64,000 bases of DNA, taken from NCBI RefSeq assembly GCF_023218175.1, contig NZ_JALPTH010000018.1:101645-165644 (forward strand). The letters are read 5' to 3'. Source of the stretch: Streptomyces lichenis (GTDB taxonomy: Bacteria; Actinomycetota; Actinomycetes; Streptomycetales; Streptomycetaceae). Below the pieces are notes generated by a model. It ran no database searches. It was given only the letters and a program-made list of their open reading frames with translations, and was not told the DNA's origin. This document shows, in pieces, positions 53,308 through 62,191 of this stretch; positions within the stretch are counted from its first letter, which is position 1, and each line of letters opens with the position of its first letter. A program made the translations under genes and the position numbers.

Positions 53308-56300
53308 CCCCCTGCTGACCGTCGTCCTGGACCGCTGGCGGACCACCGCCGGCGACCCCGGGGCGGGCCCCGACGACCCGCTGGCCGCCGCCCATGGCGA
53401 GGCCCTGGCCGCCGATCTGACCGCCCTGCTGGGGCTGCCGGTCGCCGCCGAGGACATCGCCGGGTGCGGTACGCCGAGGGAGCTGGCGGAACTGCTGCGC
53501 GAGCGCCGCTCCGGCGGCCGTACGCCCGCACCGGCCACCCCCGCGCAGGACCCCGTGAGCGACGAGGCCACCGCGGGCCAGGCCGGGATCTGGTACGCCT
53601 GCGAGTACGGCGACCCCACCGCGTACAACTCCCCGGTGCTGCTGCGGCTGCCCGGGACGGTGGACCCGGAGGCGCTGCGGCGGGCGCTCACCGGAGTGGT
53701 GGCCCGGCACGAGAGCCTGCGCACCACCTTCGCCATGGAGGAGGCGGCGGACGGCGCACGGCTGGTCCAGCACATCGCGGAGAAGCCGCGCTTCGGCTTC
53801 GCCACCGCCACGGCCGCCGACGAGGACGAACTGACTGACCTGGCAGCCGAGTTCGCCACCACCCGCTTCGATCTGCGGGCGGGCCCGCTGCTCGATGTGC
53901 TCGTCGTGGAGACCGGCTCCGGTCCGGACTCCGGCACCGCGCTGCTGGTCAACGTCCACCACGCGGTCTTCGACGGCTTCTCCTGGTCGGTGCTGCTGAC
54001 CGAGTGGCTGGCCGCCTACCGGCTGCTGGCGGAGGGGCGGGAGGTGCCGAAGTCCCCGGCGCCCACCCAGTTCCGCGAGGCGGTGGCGGCCCGGCCCCGG
54101 AGCGAGGAGCGGGAGCGGGCCTCACTGGCCTACTGGACCGAGCATCTGGCCGACGCCCCGCCGCCGTTGGAGCTCGCGCCCGACCGGCCGCGCACCACCG
54201 GTCCGGCCCGCACCGCCCGTACCGTACGCACGGTGCTGGACGGGCCGGAGGCCGACCGGCTGCGGGAGGCGGCCGCCGCCGGAGGGGTGACCCCGCTGGT
54301 GGTGCTGCTCACCGCGTACGCGTTGCTGCTGCACCGGCAGACCGGGCGGCGGGACCTGACCGTGGGCCTGCCGGTGTCGCTGCGCGACCGCGCGGCCGAC
54401 CAGGCGGCGATCGGCCATCTGGTGAACACCGTGGTGCTCCGGCACCGGATCGGCTCCGAGGCCACCGGCCGGGAGCTGCTGGCGGCCACCCGGGACGAGG
54501 TGCTGGGCGCGATGCGCCACAAGGACACCGCGTTCGAGGACGTGGTGCGGGCGCTGGGCGCGGGCCGGGACGCGGGGCGCTCCCCGCTGTTCCAGACCAT
54601 GGTGACGCTGATGCCCAAGGAGCGCCGGCTGCTCGGACCCGAGGGCGCGGAGGCGTGGCACCACATCAGCGGCGCGCCCAAGTACGACCTGGCGCTGATC
54701 GTCGAGGAGGGCGAGCGGGAGCTGGGGCTGACCTTCGAGTACGACCCGGCCGTCTTCCGCCCGGGGACGGTGGAGCGGGTCGCCGCCCGGTTCCGCACCC
54801 TGCTGGCGGAGCTCACCGCCCGGCCGGAGGCGCCCGTCGCCGAGCTGGCCTGGGTGCCGGAGGAGGAGCTGGCCGAGCTGGCCGGGGTGTGGCACGGGGC
54901 GCCCGATGAGCGGGCGGCCCGGACCACGGTCACCGCGCTGTTCGAGGAGCGGGCCACGCGGGCCCCGGAGGCCCCCGCCGTCGAGACCGTGGACGGCACG
55001 GTGCTGTCCTACGGGGAGCTGAACGCGGGCGCCAACCGGCTGGCCCGGGCGCTGGCCGCGCGGGGCGCGGGCCCGGGCACCCGGGTCGCGGTGCGGCTGG
55101 AGCGCGGCCCGGAGGCGGTCACCGCGCTGCTGGCGGTGCTGAAGACGGGCGCCTCGGTCGTCCCGCTGGACCCGTCCTATCCGGCCGAGCGGACCGCCCT
55201 GGTGCTGGCCGACGCCCGCCCCGGGCTGCTGCTGGTCCCCGGCGACCAGGAGCTCGACGTACCGTCCGGCATCGAGCGCTTCGACCCGGCCGCCGAGGAG
55301 CAGGCGGTGGCGGGGCAGGCGGACGGCGATCTGCCGCACCGCCGCTCCCCCGGTGACGAGATGTACGTGGTGTACACCTCGGGCTCCACCGGCCGCCCCA
55401 AGGGCGTGGTGATCAACGATCTGACCCTCACCAACGTGGCGTGCCAGCAGGCCGAGTTGTCCGGCCCGCACGCGGGCGCCTCGATGCTCCAGTACATGTC
55501 GCTCGCCTTCGACGTCTCCTTCGAGGAGATCTTCGGCGCGCTGTGCGCCGGGGCGCCCCTGGTGCTGACCGACGAGGAGATGCGGACCGATCTGCACCGC
55601 TTGGCCCACCAGCTGCGCGACCGCCGGGTGGCGCGGGTCTTCCTGCCGTACGCGGCCCTCCAGGAACTGGCCTCGGTGGCGGTCCACGGCGGTATCGAGC
55701 TGCCGGACCTGAAGGAGGTGTACACCACCGGTGAGCAGCTGGTGGTCACCCCGCAGCTGCGCGAGTTCTTCGGCCGGCTGACCGGCGCCGCGCTGGTCAA
55801 CGCCTACGGCCCCTCGGAGGCCCATCTCTGCACCGCCTACCGGCTGCCGCCGGACCCGGCCGCCTGGCCGGAGCGCCCGCCCATCGGGCACACCGTGGGC
55901 GGGGTGCGGGCCTATGTTCTGGACGGCGACGGGCGGCCGGTGCCGTTCGGGGTGCCGGGCGAGCTGTATGTGGGCGGCCCGGTGCTCTCGCCGGGCTATC
56001 TCCATCTGCCCGAGCAGACCGAGGCCCGTTTCCGCCCCGATCCGTTTACCGACGGACCGGAGGACCGCTACTACCGCACCGGCGACCTGGTGCGCTGCGA
56101 CCCGGACGAGGGCTTCACCCACCTCGGCCGGGCCGACGAGCAGATCAAGATCCGGGGCTACCGGATCGAGCCGGCCGAGGTGGAGGCCGCCCTGAACACC
56201 CTGCCGGGGGTCAGCGCCTCCGCGGTGGTGGCGGCCGAATACGGCCCCGGCGACCGCCGCCTGGTCGCCTTCCTCCGTACCGAAGATCCTGTTGACGAGC

Positions 56301-57919
56301 CGGAGTTGAGGCGGGCGCTCGGACGGTCGCTGCCCGGCTATCTCATTCCGTCCCGGTTCGCGGCCGTGGAGCGGCTGCCGCTCGGGCCGACCGGCAAGGT
56401 GGACCGGGGGGCACTGGCCGCCCGGGCCACCGAGCTGCCCGCGCCCGTGCAGGACACCTCCGAGGCGCGGGAGTTGACCGAGACCGAGCAGCGGGTGGCG
56501 GCGGTCTGGACCGAGCTGCTGGACGGCTCGGCGGTCGGCCCGGACGACGACTTCTTCGCCCTGGGCGGCCACTCGCTGCTGGCGGTGCGGCTGCGCCAGC
56601 GGCTCCAGGAGGCGTACGGGACCGAGCTGCCGCTCAGCGCCCTGCTGGCCACCCCCACGGTCGCCGGTATGGCGGCCCGGGTGGAGGCGGCGCTCAGCGG
56701 CGAGACCGTGGCCGACACCGGCCCCGACCTGTGGGCCGACACCCGGCTGCCGGACACCGTGGACCCGTCCCGGGCCGAGCGGCACGCCGACCCGGCCACC
56801 GCCACCTCGGTGCTGCTCACCGGGGTCACCGGCTTCCTCGGCGTCTATCTGCTCCGCTCGCTGCTGGCGGACGGCCGCACCGTGCACTGCCTGGTGCGGG
56901 CCTCCTCCGCCGAGGAGGGCATGGAGCGGCTGCGGGATAACGCCCGCCGCTACCGGGCCGACGACGGTCTCGACCTCAGCCGGGTACGGGTGGTGGCCGG
57001 GGACCTGGCCGAGGAGCGATTCGGGCTGGCCCCGGACGCGTACCGGGAGCTGGCCGGCTCGGTCGAGGCGGTGTACCACGCGGCGGCGCACATCAACTTC
57101 GCCGCCCCGTACGCCTCGGTGAAGCCGACCAATGTGGACGGCTTCGTCCGGGTCGCGGAGTTCTGCGCCGACACCGTGGTCAAGCCGCTCCACCTGATGT
57201 CCACGCTCGCGGTCTTCTCGCCCGAGGGCCCCTCCGACATCGACGAGGAGACGGTGCCGGAGACCCCCGAGCGGCTGGGCATCGGCTACGCGCAGAGCAA
57301 GTGGGTCGCGGAGCGGCTGGCGCTGGCGGCCCGGGAGCGCGGACTGCCGGTCACCGTGCACCGGATCGGGCGGATCGGCCCGGCCACCGGCACGGGGGCG
57401 ATCCGCACCGACGACTTCTTCTGGCTCCAGGTGAAGAGCTTCCTGAAGCTGGGGATCGCCCCGGAGCGGCCGGGCCCGCCGGTGGACCTGCTGCCGGCGG
57501 ACCTGGTGGCCGACGCGGTGGTGCTGCTGTCCCGCGCCGAGGCGGCGGCGAACGGCACCACCCATGTCTTCCACCCGGTCGGCATGGACTGGGAGACGGT
57601 CTTCGAGGCGCTGGCCTCCCTGGGCGCCCGGCCCCGGCCGGTGTCCGCCGAGGAGTGGCTCGCCGCCCTGGAGGCCGGCCCGGGCTCCACCGGCTCGACC
57701 GAGAGCGGTGACGGTGACCGCTCGCTGGCGAGCCTGGTGCCGCTGTTCCGGGAGGGCGTCATGGAGCTGGGCGACCACCGCTACGGCAACGAGTCCACCG
57801 TACGGCTGCTGAAGGAGCTGGGGCTCGAACTGCCGCCCGCCGACCCGTCCTGGATCACCTCGATGGTCCGCTACTTCGAGGAGACCGGACAGCTCGCCGC
57901 GGCGCCCCGCACCACGTGA
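53300..57919 (+). CDS. NRPS C-A-T-reductase module (SibD/TomB type)
   Basis: This 1539-residue protein joins the anthranilate to the hydropyrrole acid and releases the dipeptide as an aldehyde that closes to the PBD. Domains: a short N-terminal region, condensation (about 85-500, active site HHAVFDG at about 220), adenylation (YTSGSTGRPKGVVI at 691, YRTGDLVRCDPDEGF at 925, GPTGKVDRG at about 1028), carrier (FFALGGHSLLAVRL at 1085) and a thioester reductase (LLTGVTGFLGVYLLRSLLAD at 1172, YAQSKWVAERLAL). Reductive release gives the carbinolamine/imine that alkylates DNA. Adenylation specificity was not decoded. Confidence 0.95.
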   Translation: MTDPLLTVVLDRWRTTAGDPGAGPDDPLAAAHGEALAADLTALLGLPVAAEDIAGCGTPRELAELLRERRSGGRTPAPATPAQDPVSDEATAGQAGIWYACEYGDPTAYNSPVLLRLPGTVDPEALRRALTGVVARHESLRTTFAMEEAADGARLVQHIAEKPRFGFATATAADEDELTDLAAEFATTRFDLRAGPLLDVLVVETGSGPDSGTALLVNVHHAVFDGFSWSVLLTEWLAAYRLLAEGREVPKSPAPTQFREAVAARPRSEERERASLAYWTEHLADAPPPLELAPDRPRTTGPARTARTVRTVLDGPEADRLREAAAAGGVTPLVVLLTAYALLLHRQTGRRDLTVGLPVSLRDRAADQAAIGHLVNTVVLRHRIGSEATGRELLAATRDEVLGAMRHKDTAFEDVVRALGAGRDAGRSPLFQTMVTLMPKERRLLGPEGAEAWHHISGAPKYDLALIVEEGERELGLTFEYDPAVFRPGTVERVAARFRTLLAELTARPEAPVAELAWVPEEELAELAGVWHGAPDERAARTTVTALFEERATRAPEAPAVETVDGTVLSYGELNAGANRLARALAARGAGPGTRVAVRLERGPEAVTALLAVLKTGASVVPLDPSYPAERTALVLADARPGLLLVPGDQELDVPSGIERFDPAAEEQAVAGQADGDLPHRRSPGDEMYVVYTSGSTGRPKGVVINDLTLTNVACQQAELSGPHAGASMLQYMSLAFDVSFEEIFGALCAGAPLVLTDEEMRTDLHRLAHQLRDRRVARVFLPYAALQELASVAVHGGIELPDLKEVYTTGEQLVVTPQLREFFGRLTGAALVNAYGPSEAHLCTAYRLPPDPAAWPERPPIGHTVGGVRAYVLDGDGRPVPFGVPGELYVGGPVLSPGYLHLPEQTEARFRPDPFTDGPEDRYYRTGDLVRCDPDEGFTHLGRADEQIKIRGYRIEPAEVEAALNTLPGVSASAVVAAEYGPGDRRLVAFLRTEDPVDEPELRRALGRSLPGYLIPSRFAAVERLPLGPTGKVDRGALAARATELPAPVQDTSEARELTETEQRVAAVWTELLDGSAVGPDDDFFALGGHSLLAVRLRQRLQEAYGTELPLSALLATPTVAGMAARVEAALSGETVADTGPDLWADTRLPDTVDPSRAERHADPATATSVLLTGVTGFLGVYLLRSLLADGRTVHCLVRASSAEEGMERLRDNARRYRADDGLDLSRVRVVAGDLAEERFGLAPDAYRELAGSVEAVYHAAAHINFAAPYASVKPTNVDGFVRVAEFCADTVVKPLHLMSTLAVFSPEGPSDIDEETVPETPERLGIGYAQSKWVAERLALAARERGLPVTVHRIGRIGPATGTGAIRTDDFFWLQVKSFLKLGIAPERPGPPVDLLPADLVADAVVLLSRAEAAANGTTHVFHPVGMDWETVFEALASLGARPRPVSAEEWLAALEAGPGSTGSTESGDGDRSLASLVPLFREGVMELGDHRYGNESTVRLLKELGLELPPADPSWITSMVRYFEETGQLAAAPRTT

Positions 57920-58011
57920 GGAAACCCGTCAGGAACGCCAGAAAGACCAGCGCCGATCACGACCGATCAGGACCGTCAGGACCCGTCAGGCAATCCGAGG
58001 AAGGACTCATC

Positions 58012-59457
58012 GTGTCAGAAGCCAGGCACCGCGTCAGGGCGGTCATCGTGGGAGCGGGCCCGGTGGGCTGCCTTCTCGCCATCGAGCTGCGCCGCCGGAA
58101 CTTCGAGGTCGAGATCCACGAGAAGCAGTCCGCCGAGGGGGCGGCCACCGTCGGCACCGGCCGCTCCTTCAACCTGACCCTCACCCACCGGGGCACCAGC
58201 GCGCTCGACCCCGCGCTGCGCCGCCGGATCTACGAGGTGGGGCAGATCCTGCGCAGCCGGGTGGTGCACCACCGGGACGGCTCGCTCACCCGGCAGCCGT
58301 ACGGAGTCAACGGCGACCACCATCTGCTGTCGGTGCCGCGCGCCTCGCTCCAGGAGATCCTGCTGGAGAAGGCGCTGGAGGCCGGGGCGACCGTGCACTT
58401 CGGCCACGCCTGTGTGGCGGCCGACGCGCACCGCGCCGAGGCGGTGTTCGTCACCGCCGACGGCGGGGTGTGCCGGGCGAGCGGGGACATCCTGATCGGC
58501 TGCGACGGCGCCAACAGCGCCCTGCGCCACGAACTGTCCAAGTCCGGAGCGCGGATGCGGATCCACCAGGAGTACATCCCGCACGGGCACGTGGAGTTGA
58601 CCATGCGGAAGGAGACCTCCCGGCGGCTCAGCCCGGACGGGATGCATCTGTGGCCGCGCGGCGACCACTTCCTCCAGGCCCAGCCGAACCGGGACGGCTC
58701 CGCCACCACCACCCTCTTCATGCCGGTGGACGACCGGGGCGGCGAGCTGCGGTTCCGGTCCTTCGCCTGCCGGGGCGCCGTGCGCCCGCACTTCAGCCGG
58801 GAGTACCCGGACGTCGCGACTGCCCTGCCCCGGGCCACCGAGGAGGGCTGGGACGCCCGCCCCGCGCTGCTGAAGGTGGTGCGCTGCGCGCCGTACCACT
58901 ACGGCCGGGCGGTGCTGGTCGGCGACGCCGCGCACACCATCGTCCCGTTCTACGGGCAGGGCATCAACTGCTCCTTCGAGGACGCCGAGGTGCTGTGCGG
59001 GCTGCTCGACCGGCATCTGGGCTTCCAGGGCGACCGGCACGCGGCGATCCAGGACGCGGTGGCGGACTTCAGCCGGCTGCGGGTGGGGCCGGGGCAGGCC
59101 ATCGCGGACCTGTCCATGGCCAACCTGGAGGAGCTGAGCGCCCATATCGACGACGAGCTGTTCCATCTGCGCAAGGGGCTGGAGCGCCGGCTGCACCAGC
59201 GCTATCCGCGCGACTTCACCCAGCAGTACCAGCTGGTCGCCTTCACCCGTACCCCCTATGACGAGATCGTCCGGCGCGCCAAGCGGGACCGGCGGGTGCT
59301 GGACCTGCTGTGCGAGCGGTTCGACCCGAGGACGCAGGGGGACGAGATCATCGCCTCCTACCCGGAGTTCGCCCGCCGGCTGGGGATGCCGGTCCACCAG
59401 GAGCCGGCGATGTCCTCCGGCCGCTCCGGCGCACCGTCCCGACGAGGGGAGCTGTGA
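58012..59457 (+). CDS. kmo: Kynurenine 3-monooxygenase
   Basis: This 481-residue FAD enzyme (AVIVGAGPVGCLLAIELRRR, EVEIHEKQSAEGAATVGTGR, SFNLTLTHRGTSAL, GDAAHTIVPFYGQGINCSFE) matches kynurenine 3-hydroxylases, including the family-specific FNLTLTHRG region. It makes 3-hydroxykynurenine, the substrate for methylation and kynureninase. GTG 58012 is chosen because GAGGAAGGA precedes it. It lies 92 bases after the NRPS gene and its stop shares a base with the next start (TGATG). Confidence 0.92.
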   Translation: MSEARHRVRAVIVGAGPVGCLLAIELRRRNFEVEIHEKQSAEGAATVGTGRSFNLTLTHRGTSALDPALRRRIYEVGQILRSRVVHHRDGSLTRQPYGVNGDHHLLSVPRASLQEILLEKALEAGATVHFGHACVAADAHRAEAVFVTADGGVCRASGDILIGCDGANSALRHELSKSGARMRIHQEYIPHGHVELTMRKETSRRLSPDGMHLWPRGDHFLQAQPNRDGSATTTLFMPVDDRGGELRFRSFACRGAVRPHFSREYPDVATALPRATEEGWDARPALLKVVRCAPYHYGRAVLVGDAAHTIVPFYGQGINCSFEDAEVLCGLLDRHLGFQGDRHAAIQDAVADFSRLRVGPGQAIADLSMANLEELSAHIDDELFHLRKGLERRLHQRYPRDFTQQYQLVAFTRTPYDEIVRRAKRDRRVLDLLCERFDPRTQGDEIIASYPEFARRLGMPVHQEPAMSSGRSGAPSRRGEL

Positions 59458-60047
59458 TGACCGACCCGGCCCAGGCCCCCGGCCTTCTTCCGGACGACCA
59501 TGCCTTCGGGGCCGTGGCCCCCGCCCCCGAGGGGGAACTCGACCCCCGCTACAGCGATCCGGCCGCCCGGGCGGCCCCCTGGGAGGAGACCCGGCGGCTG
59601 CTGGCGGAGGCCGAGCTGTACTGGATCGCCAGCATCCGCCCGGACACCGCGGAATCCGCACCGGGATCAGCGGGACCGCATGTGACGCCGGTGGCGGGGG
59701 CCTGGCACGAGGGGGCGCTCTGGTTCGTCTCGCTGCCGAGCGAGCGCAAGGTGCTCAACCTGGTGGACAACCCCCGGTGCGCGCTGCTGACCGGGACCAA
59801 CCGGATCTTCGACGGTACGGACGTGGTCCTGGAGGGGCGCGCGGTACGGGTGGTGGAGAAGGACCGGCTCGACGCGGCCGCCGAGGTGTTCCGGCACAAG
59901 TACGGGCCGCCCTGGGACTACGTGGTCGAGGACGGCACGCTCAGCGGCTCGGTCGGCCGGGCCTGGGCCTTCTCGGTGGCGCCGGAGAGGGTGTTCGCCT
60001 TCAGTAAGAACCCGATGGCCCAGACTCGTTGGCGTTTCGCACCCTGA
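59457..60047 (+). CDS. PPOX-class (split-barrel FMN/F420-binding) oxidoreductase
   Basis: This 196-residue protein of the pyridoxamine-phosphate-oxidase-like fold shows AELYWIASIRPDTAE, HVTPVAGAWHEGALWFVSLP, SERKVLNLVDNPRCALLTGT and YVVEDGTLSGSVGRAWAFSV, like F420- or flavin-dependent split-barrel enzymes. It could reduce or oxidise an imine or double bond in the finished or nearly finished PBD, or in the hydropyrrole. It is coupled to the monooxygenase gene before it and overlaps the convergent regulator by 47 bases. The exact step is unknown. Confidence 0.8.
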   Translation: MTDPAQAPGLLPDDHAFGAVAPAPEGELDPRYSDPAARAAPWEETRRLLAEAELYWIASIRPDTAESAPGSAGPHVTPVAGAWHEGALWFVSLPSERKVLNLVDNPRCALLTGTNRIFDGTDVVLEGRAVRVVEKDRLDAAAEVFRHKYGPPWDYVVEDGTLSGSVGRAWAFSVAPERVFAFSKNPMAQTRWRFAP

Positions 60048-60936
60048 CCAGCCGGGGCCGCCGTAAGGCCAGCGGGTCGCCGCCGGCCCCCGCCGGGCGG
60101 GTCGGGCCGGTGGTCCCGGTGTCGGAGACGGCGGTGTCGTCCTCCGGCACCGGGACGCCGAACCGGAAGCCGACCCCGCGGATGGTGATGATCCACTCGC
60201 TGTTGCCGAGCTTGCCGCGCAGGCTGCTCACATGGGTGTCGATGGTCCGGCTGGCCTGGGCGCTGATCCGGTGGCTGGCCGGGTAGTCCCAGACGTCGGA
60301 CATCAACTCCTGGCGCTGGAATATCCGTTCGGGCTCCTGCGCCAGCTTGTGCAGCAGGTCGAACTCCTTGCGGGTGAGGGAGATGGCGCGTCCGCCCAGA
60401 CGCGCCTCCCGCCGCGGGGTGTCGATGACCAGCGGGCCGAACTCCAGGGCGGCGTCGTCCTCCTGCCCGGCCGGCTCGGCGCGGCGGGCCGTCCCGGTGC
60501 GCCGCATCACCGCCTTGATCCGGGCGACCAGTTCGCGGGCCCGGTAGGGGATCTCCACGCAGTCGTCGCAGCCGGCCTCCAGCAGCAGCACCCGGTCGAC
60601 CTCGGCGTCGGCGGCGGTGAAGCCGATGATCGGCAGATCGCTCTCCCGCCGTATCGCCTGGCAGAGGGAGACCCCGTCCAGGTCGGGCAGGTTGGTGTCC
60701 AGAAGCAGCAGGTCGTACTCCTGGTAGGACTCCAGGACGTCCCTGCCGCGCGGGGCGCTCCAGGCGTCGAAGCCATGGCGGCGCATGTCCTGTTTCAGTG
60801 CCTCGGTCGAGGGGCAGTCGGAGGCCACCAGGATGCGTGGTCTGGAGTGGCCGAAGCCACCCCGCTGCACCGGAGTGACCAGCGTGGGCTCGGTTTCTGC
60901 GGTGAGTCTGCGGATATTCCCGTCCTCGACAGACAC
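60001..60936 (-). CDS. OmpR-type response regulator with atypical receiver, TTA codon
   Basis: This 311-residue regulator has a receiver (RILVASDCPSTEALKQDMRR, LLLLDTNLPDLDGVSLCQAI with Asp80) and a winged-helix domain (RAISLTRKEFDLLHKLAQEP, RTIDTHVSSLRGKLG, IITIRGVGFRFG). The receiver departs from the norm: the acidic pair is Ser39-Asp40 and the conserved Lys is Ile129 (VEIPYRAREL), as in phosphorylation-independent antibiotic regulators. No sensor kinase is adjacent. Codon 291 is TTA (60064-60066), making translation bldA-dependent. GTG start with GGGAG. It is divergent from rmlB across 228 bases, so it may control the operon there. It overlaps the PPOX gene at its 3' end. Confidence 0.88.
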   Translation of the reverse strand: MSVEDGNIRRLTAETEPTLVTPVQRGGFGHSRPRILVASDCPSTEALKQDMRRHGFDAWSAPRGRDVLESYQEYDLLLLDTNLPDLDGVSLCQAIRRESDLPIIGFTAADAEVDRVLLLEAGCDDCVEIPYRARELVARIKAVMRRTGTARRAEPAGQEDDAALEFGPLVIDTPRREARLGGRAISLTRKEFDLLHKLAQEPERIFQRQELMSDVWDYPASHRISAQASRTIDTHVSSLRGKLGNSEWIITIRGVGFRFGVPVPEDDTAVSDTGTTGPTRPAGAGGDPLALRRPRLVRVRNANESGPSGSY

Positions 60937-61164
60937 AACAAGTCTCCCTGTCCGTGAAGTCCTGCTGCCATGCGGATAGTGGCCGAATCGTGCTGCGCAA
61001 CCGCCTTCCCCGATTCGACGGCGCCATGCGCCGCTGAATTACGGATCATCCCTGCCGAATACACATGTAAGCGGCACCGTTTCCGGTCACGGCACGGAGA
61101 TCGCATTCCGCTTACCGCCCGGGGCAGTTCGCCCACGCAGACCCATGGAGAAAAGGAGTGTGCC

Positions 61165-62160
61165 GTGCCCACCCGCATCCTTGTCACCGGAGGCGCCGGC
61201 TTCATCGGATCGCACTACGTCAGGACGGTGCTGGCGGCCGACAGCGAGGCGGTCGTCACCGTGCTCGACCGCCTCACCTACGCGGCCAACCCGGCCAACC
61301 TCGCCTCGGTACGCGATCATCCGGGATTCCGCTTCGCCGAGGCCGACATCTGCGACCCGCACGCGGTGGACCGCGCGGTCGCCGAGGCGGACGAGATCGT
61401 GCACTTCGCGGCGGAGACCCATGTGGACCGGTCGATCGCCGGCGGAGCGGAGTTCGTCCGCACCAACGTGCTGGGCACCCAGGTGCTGCTGGAGGCCGCC
61501 GTACGCCACGGGGTGGAGCGCTTCGTCCATGTATCGACCGACGAGGTCTACGGCTCCATCGCCCAGGGCTCCTGGTCCGAGTCCTTCCCGCTGCGGCCCA
61601 GCTCGCCCTACTCGGCGTCGAAGGCCTCCAGCGACCTGCTGGCGCTCAGTTACCACACCACCCATGGACTGGACGTCAGCATCACCCGCTGCTGCAACAA
61701 TTACGGACCCTGCCAATTCCCGGAGAAAATCATCCCGCTATTCACCACCCGTTTGTTGAACGGGGAAACAGTTCCGCTTTACGGGACGGGGGAGAACACC
61801 CGGGAGTGGATTCATGTGGACGACCATGTGGCCGCGCTGGAACGGGTGCGGCTGTCCGGCCGCCCGGGACGCGCGTACAACATCGGCAGCGGGGTCGAGC
61901 TGACCAACCGCGAGCTGGTCGGGCTGCTGCTGGAGCAGTGCGGCCGGGGCTGGGACGCGGTGGAGGAGGTCACCGACCGCCTGGGCCACGACCTGCGCTA
62001 CTCGGTCGACACCACCCGCATCCGGCGGGAGTTGGGCTGGGAGCCGGTCCGCGACTTCCGTACCGCTCTGGCCGAGACCGTCGACTGGTACCGGGTACAC
62101 GAGGACTGGTGGCCCCGTGAGCCGGCCCCGACGCCGCTCTCCCGGACCCCGGCCGCCTGA
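61165..62160 (+). CDS. rmlB: dTDP-glucose 4,6-dehydratase
   Basis: This 331-residue short-chain dehydrogenase has RILVTGGAGFIGSHYVRTVL, VHFAAETHVDRSIAGGAEFV, FVHVSTDEVYGSI, the YSASKASSDLL catalytic Tyr/Lys and TRCCNNYGPCQFPEKIIPLF. It makes dTDP-4-keto-6-deoxyglucose, the branch point for the amino-methyl sugar. GTG 61165 is selected because AAAAGGAG is six bases upstream. It lies 31 bases before the exporter gene and is divergent from the response regulator. Confidence 0.94.
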   Translation: MPTRILVTGGAGFIGSHYVRTVLAADSEAVVTVLDRLTYAANPANLASVRDHPGFRFAEADICDPHAVDRAVAEADEIVHFAAETHVDRSIAGGAEFVRTNVLGTQVLLEAAVRHGVERFVHVSTDEVYGSIAQGSWSESFPLRPSSPYSASKASSDLLALSYHTTHGLDVSITRCCNNYGPCQFPEKIIPLFTTRLLNGETVPLYGTGENTREWIHVDDHVAALERVRLSGRPGRAYNIGSGVELTNRELVGLLLEQCGRGWDAVEEVTDRLGHDLRYSVDTTRIRRELGWEPVRDFRTALAETVDWYRVHEDWWPREPAPTPLSRTPAA

Positions 62161-62191
62161 CCCGGGTCGTACCCCAACCCACGGAGCGCTG

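Noticed and set aside
54122..57778. 1218-codon minus-strand frame opposite the second NRPS
   Set aside because: Shadow of a confirmed NRPS; composition is Arg/Gly/Gln repeats without any domain.
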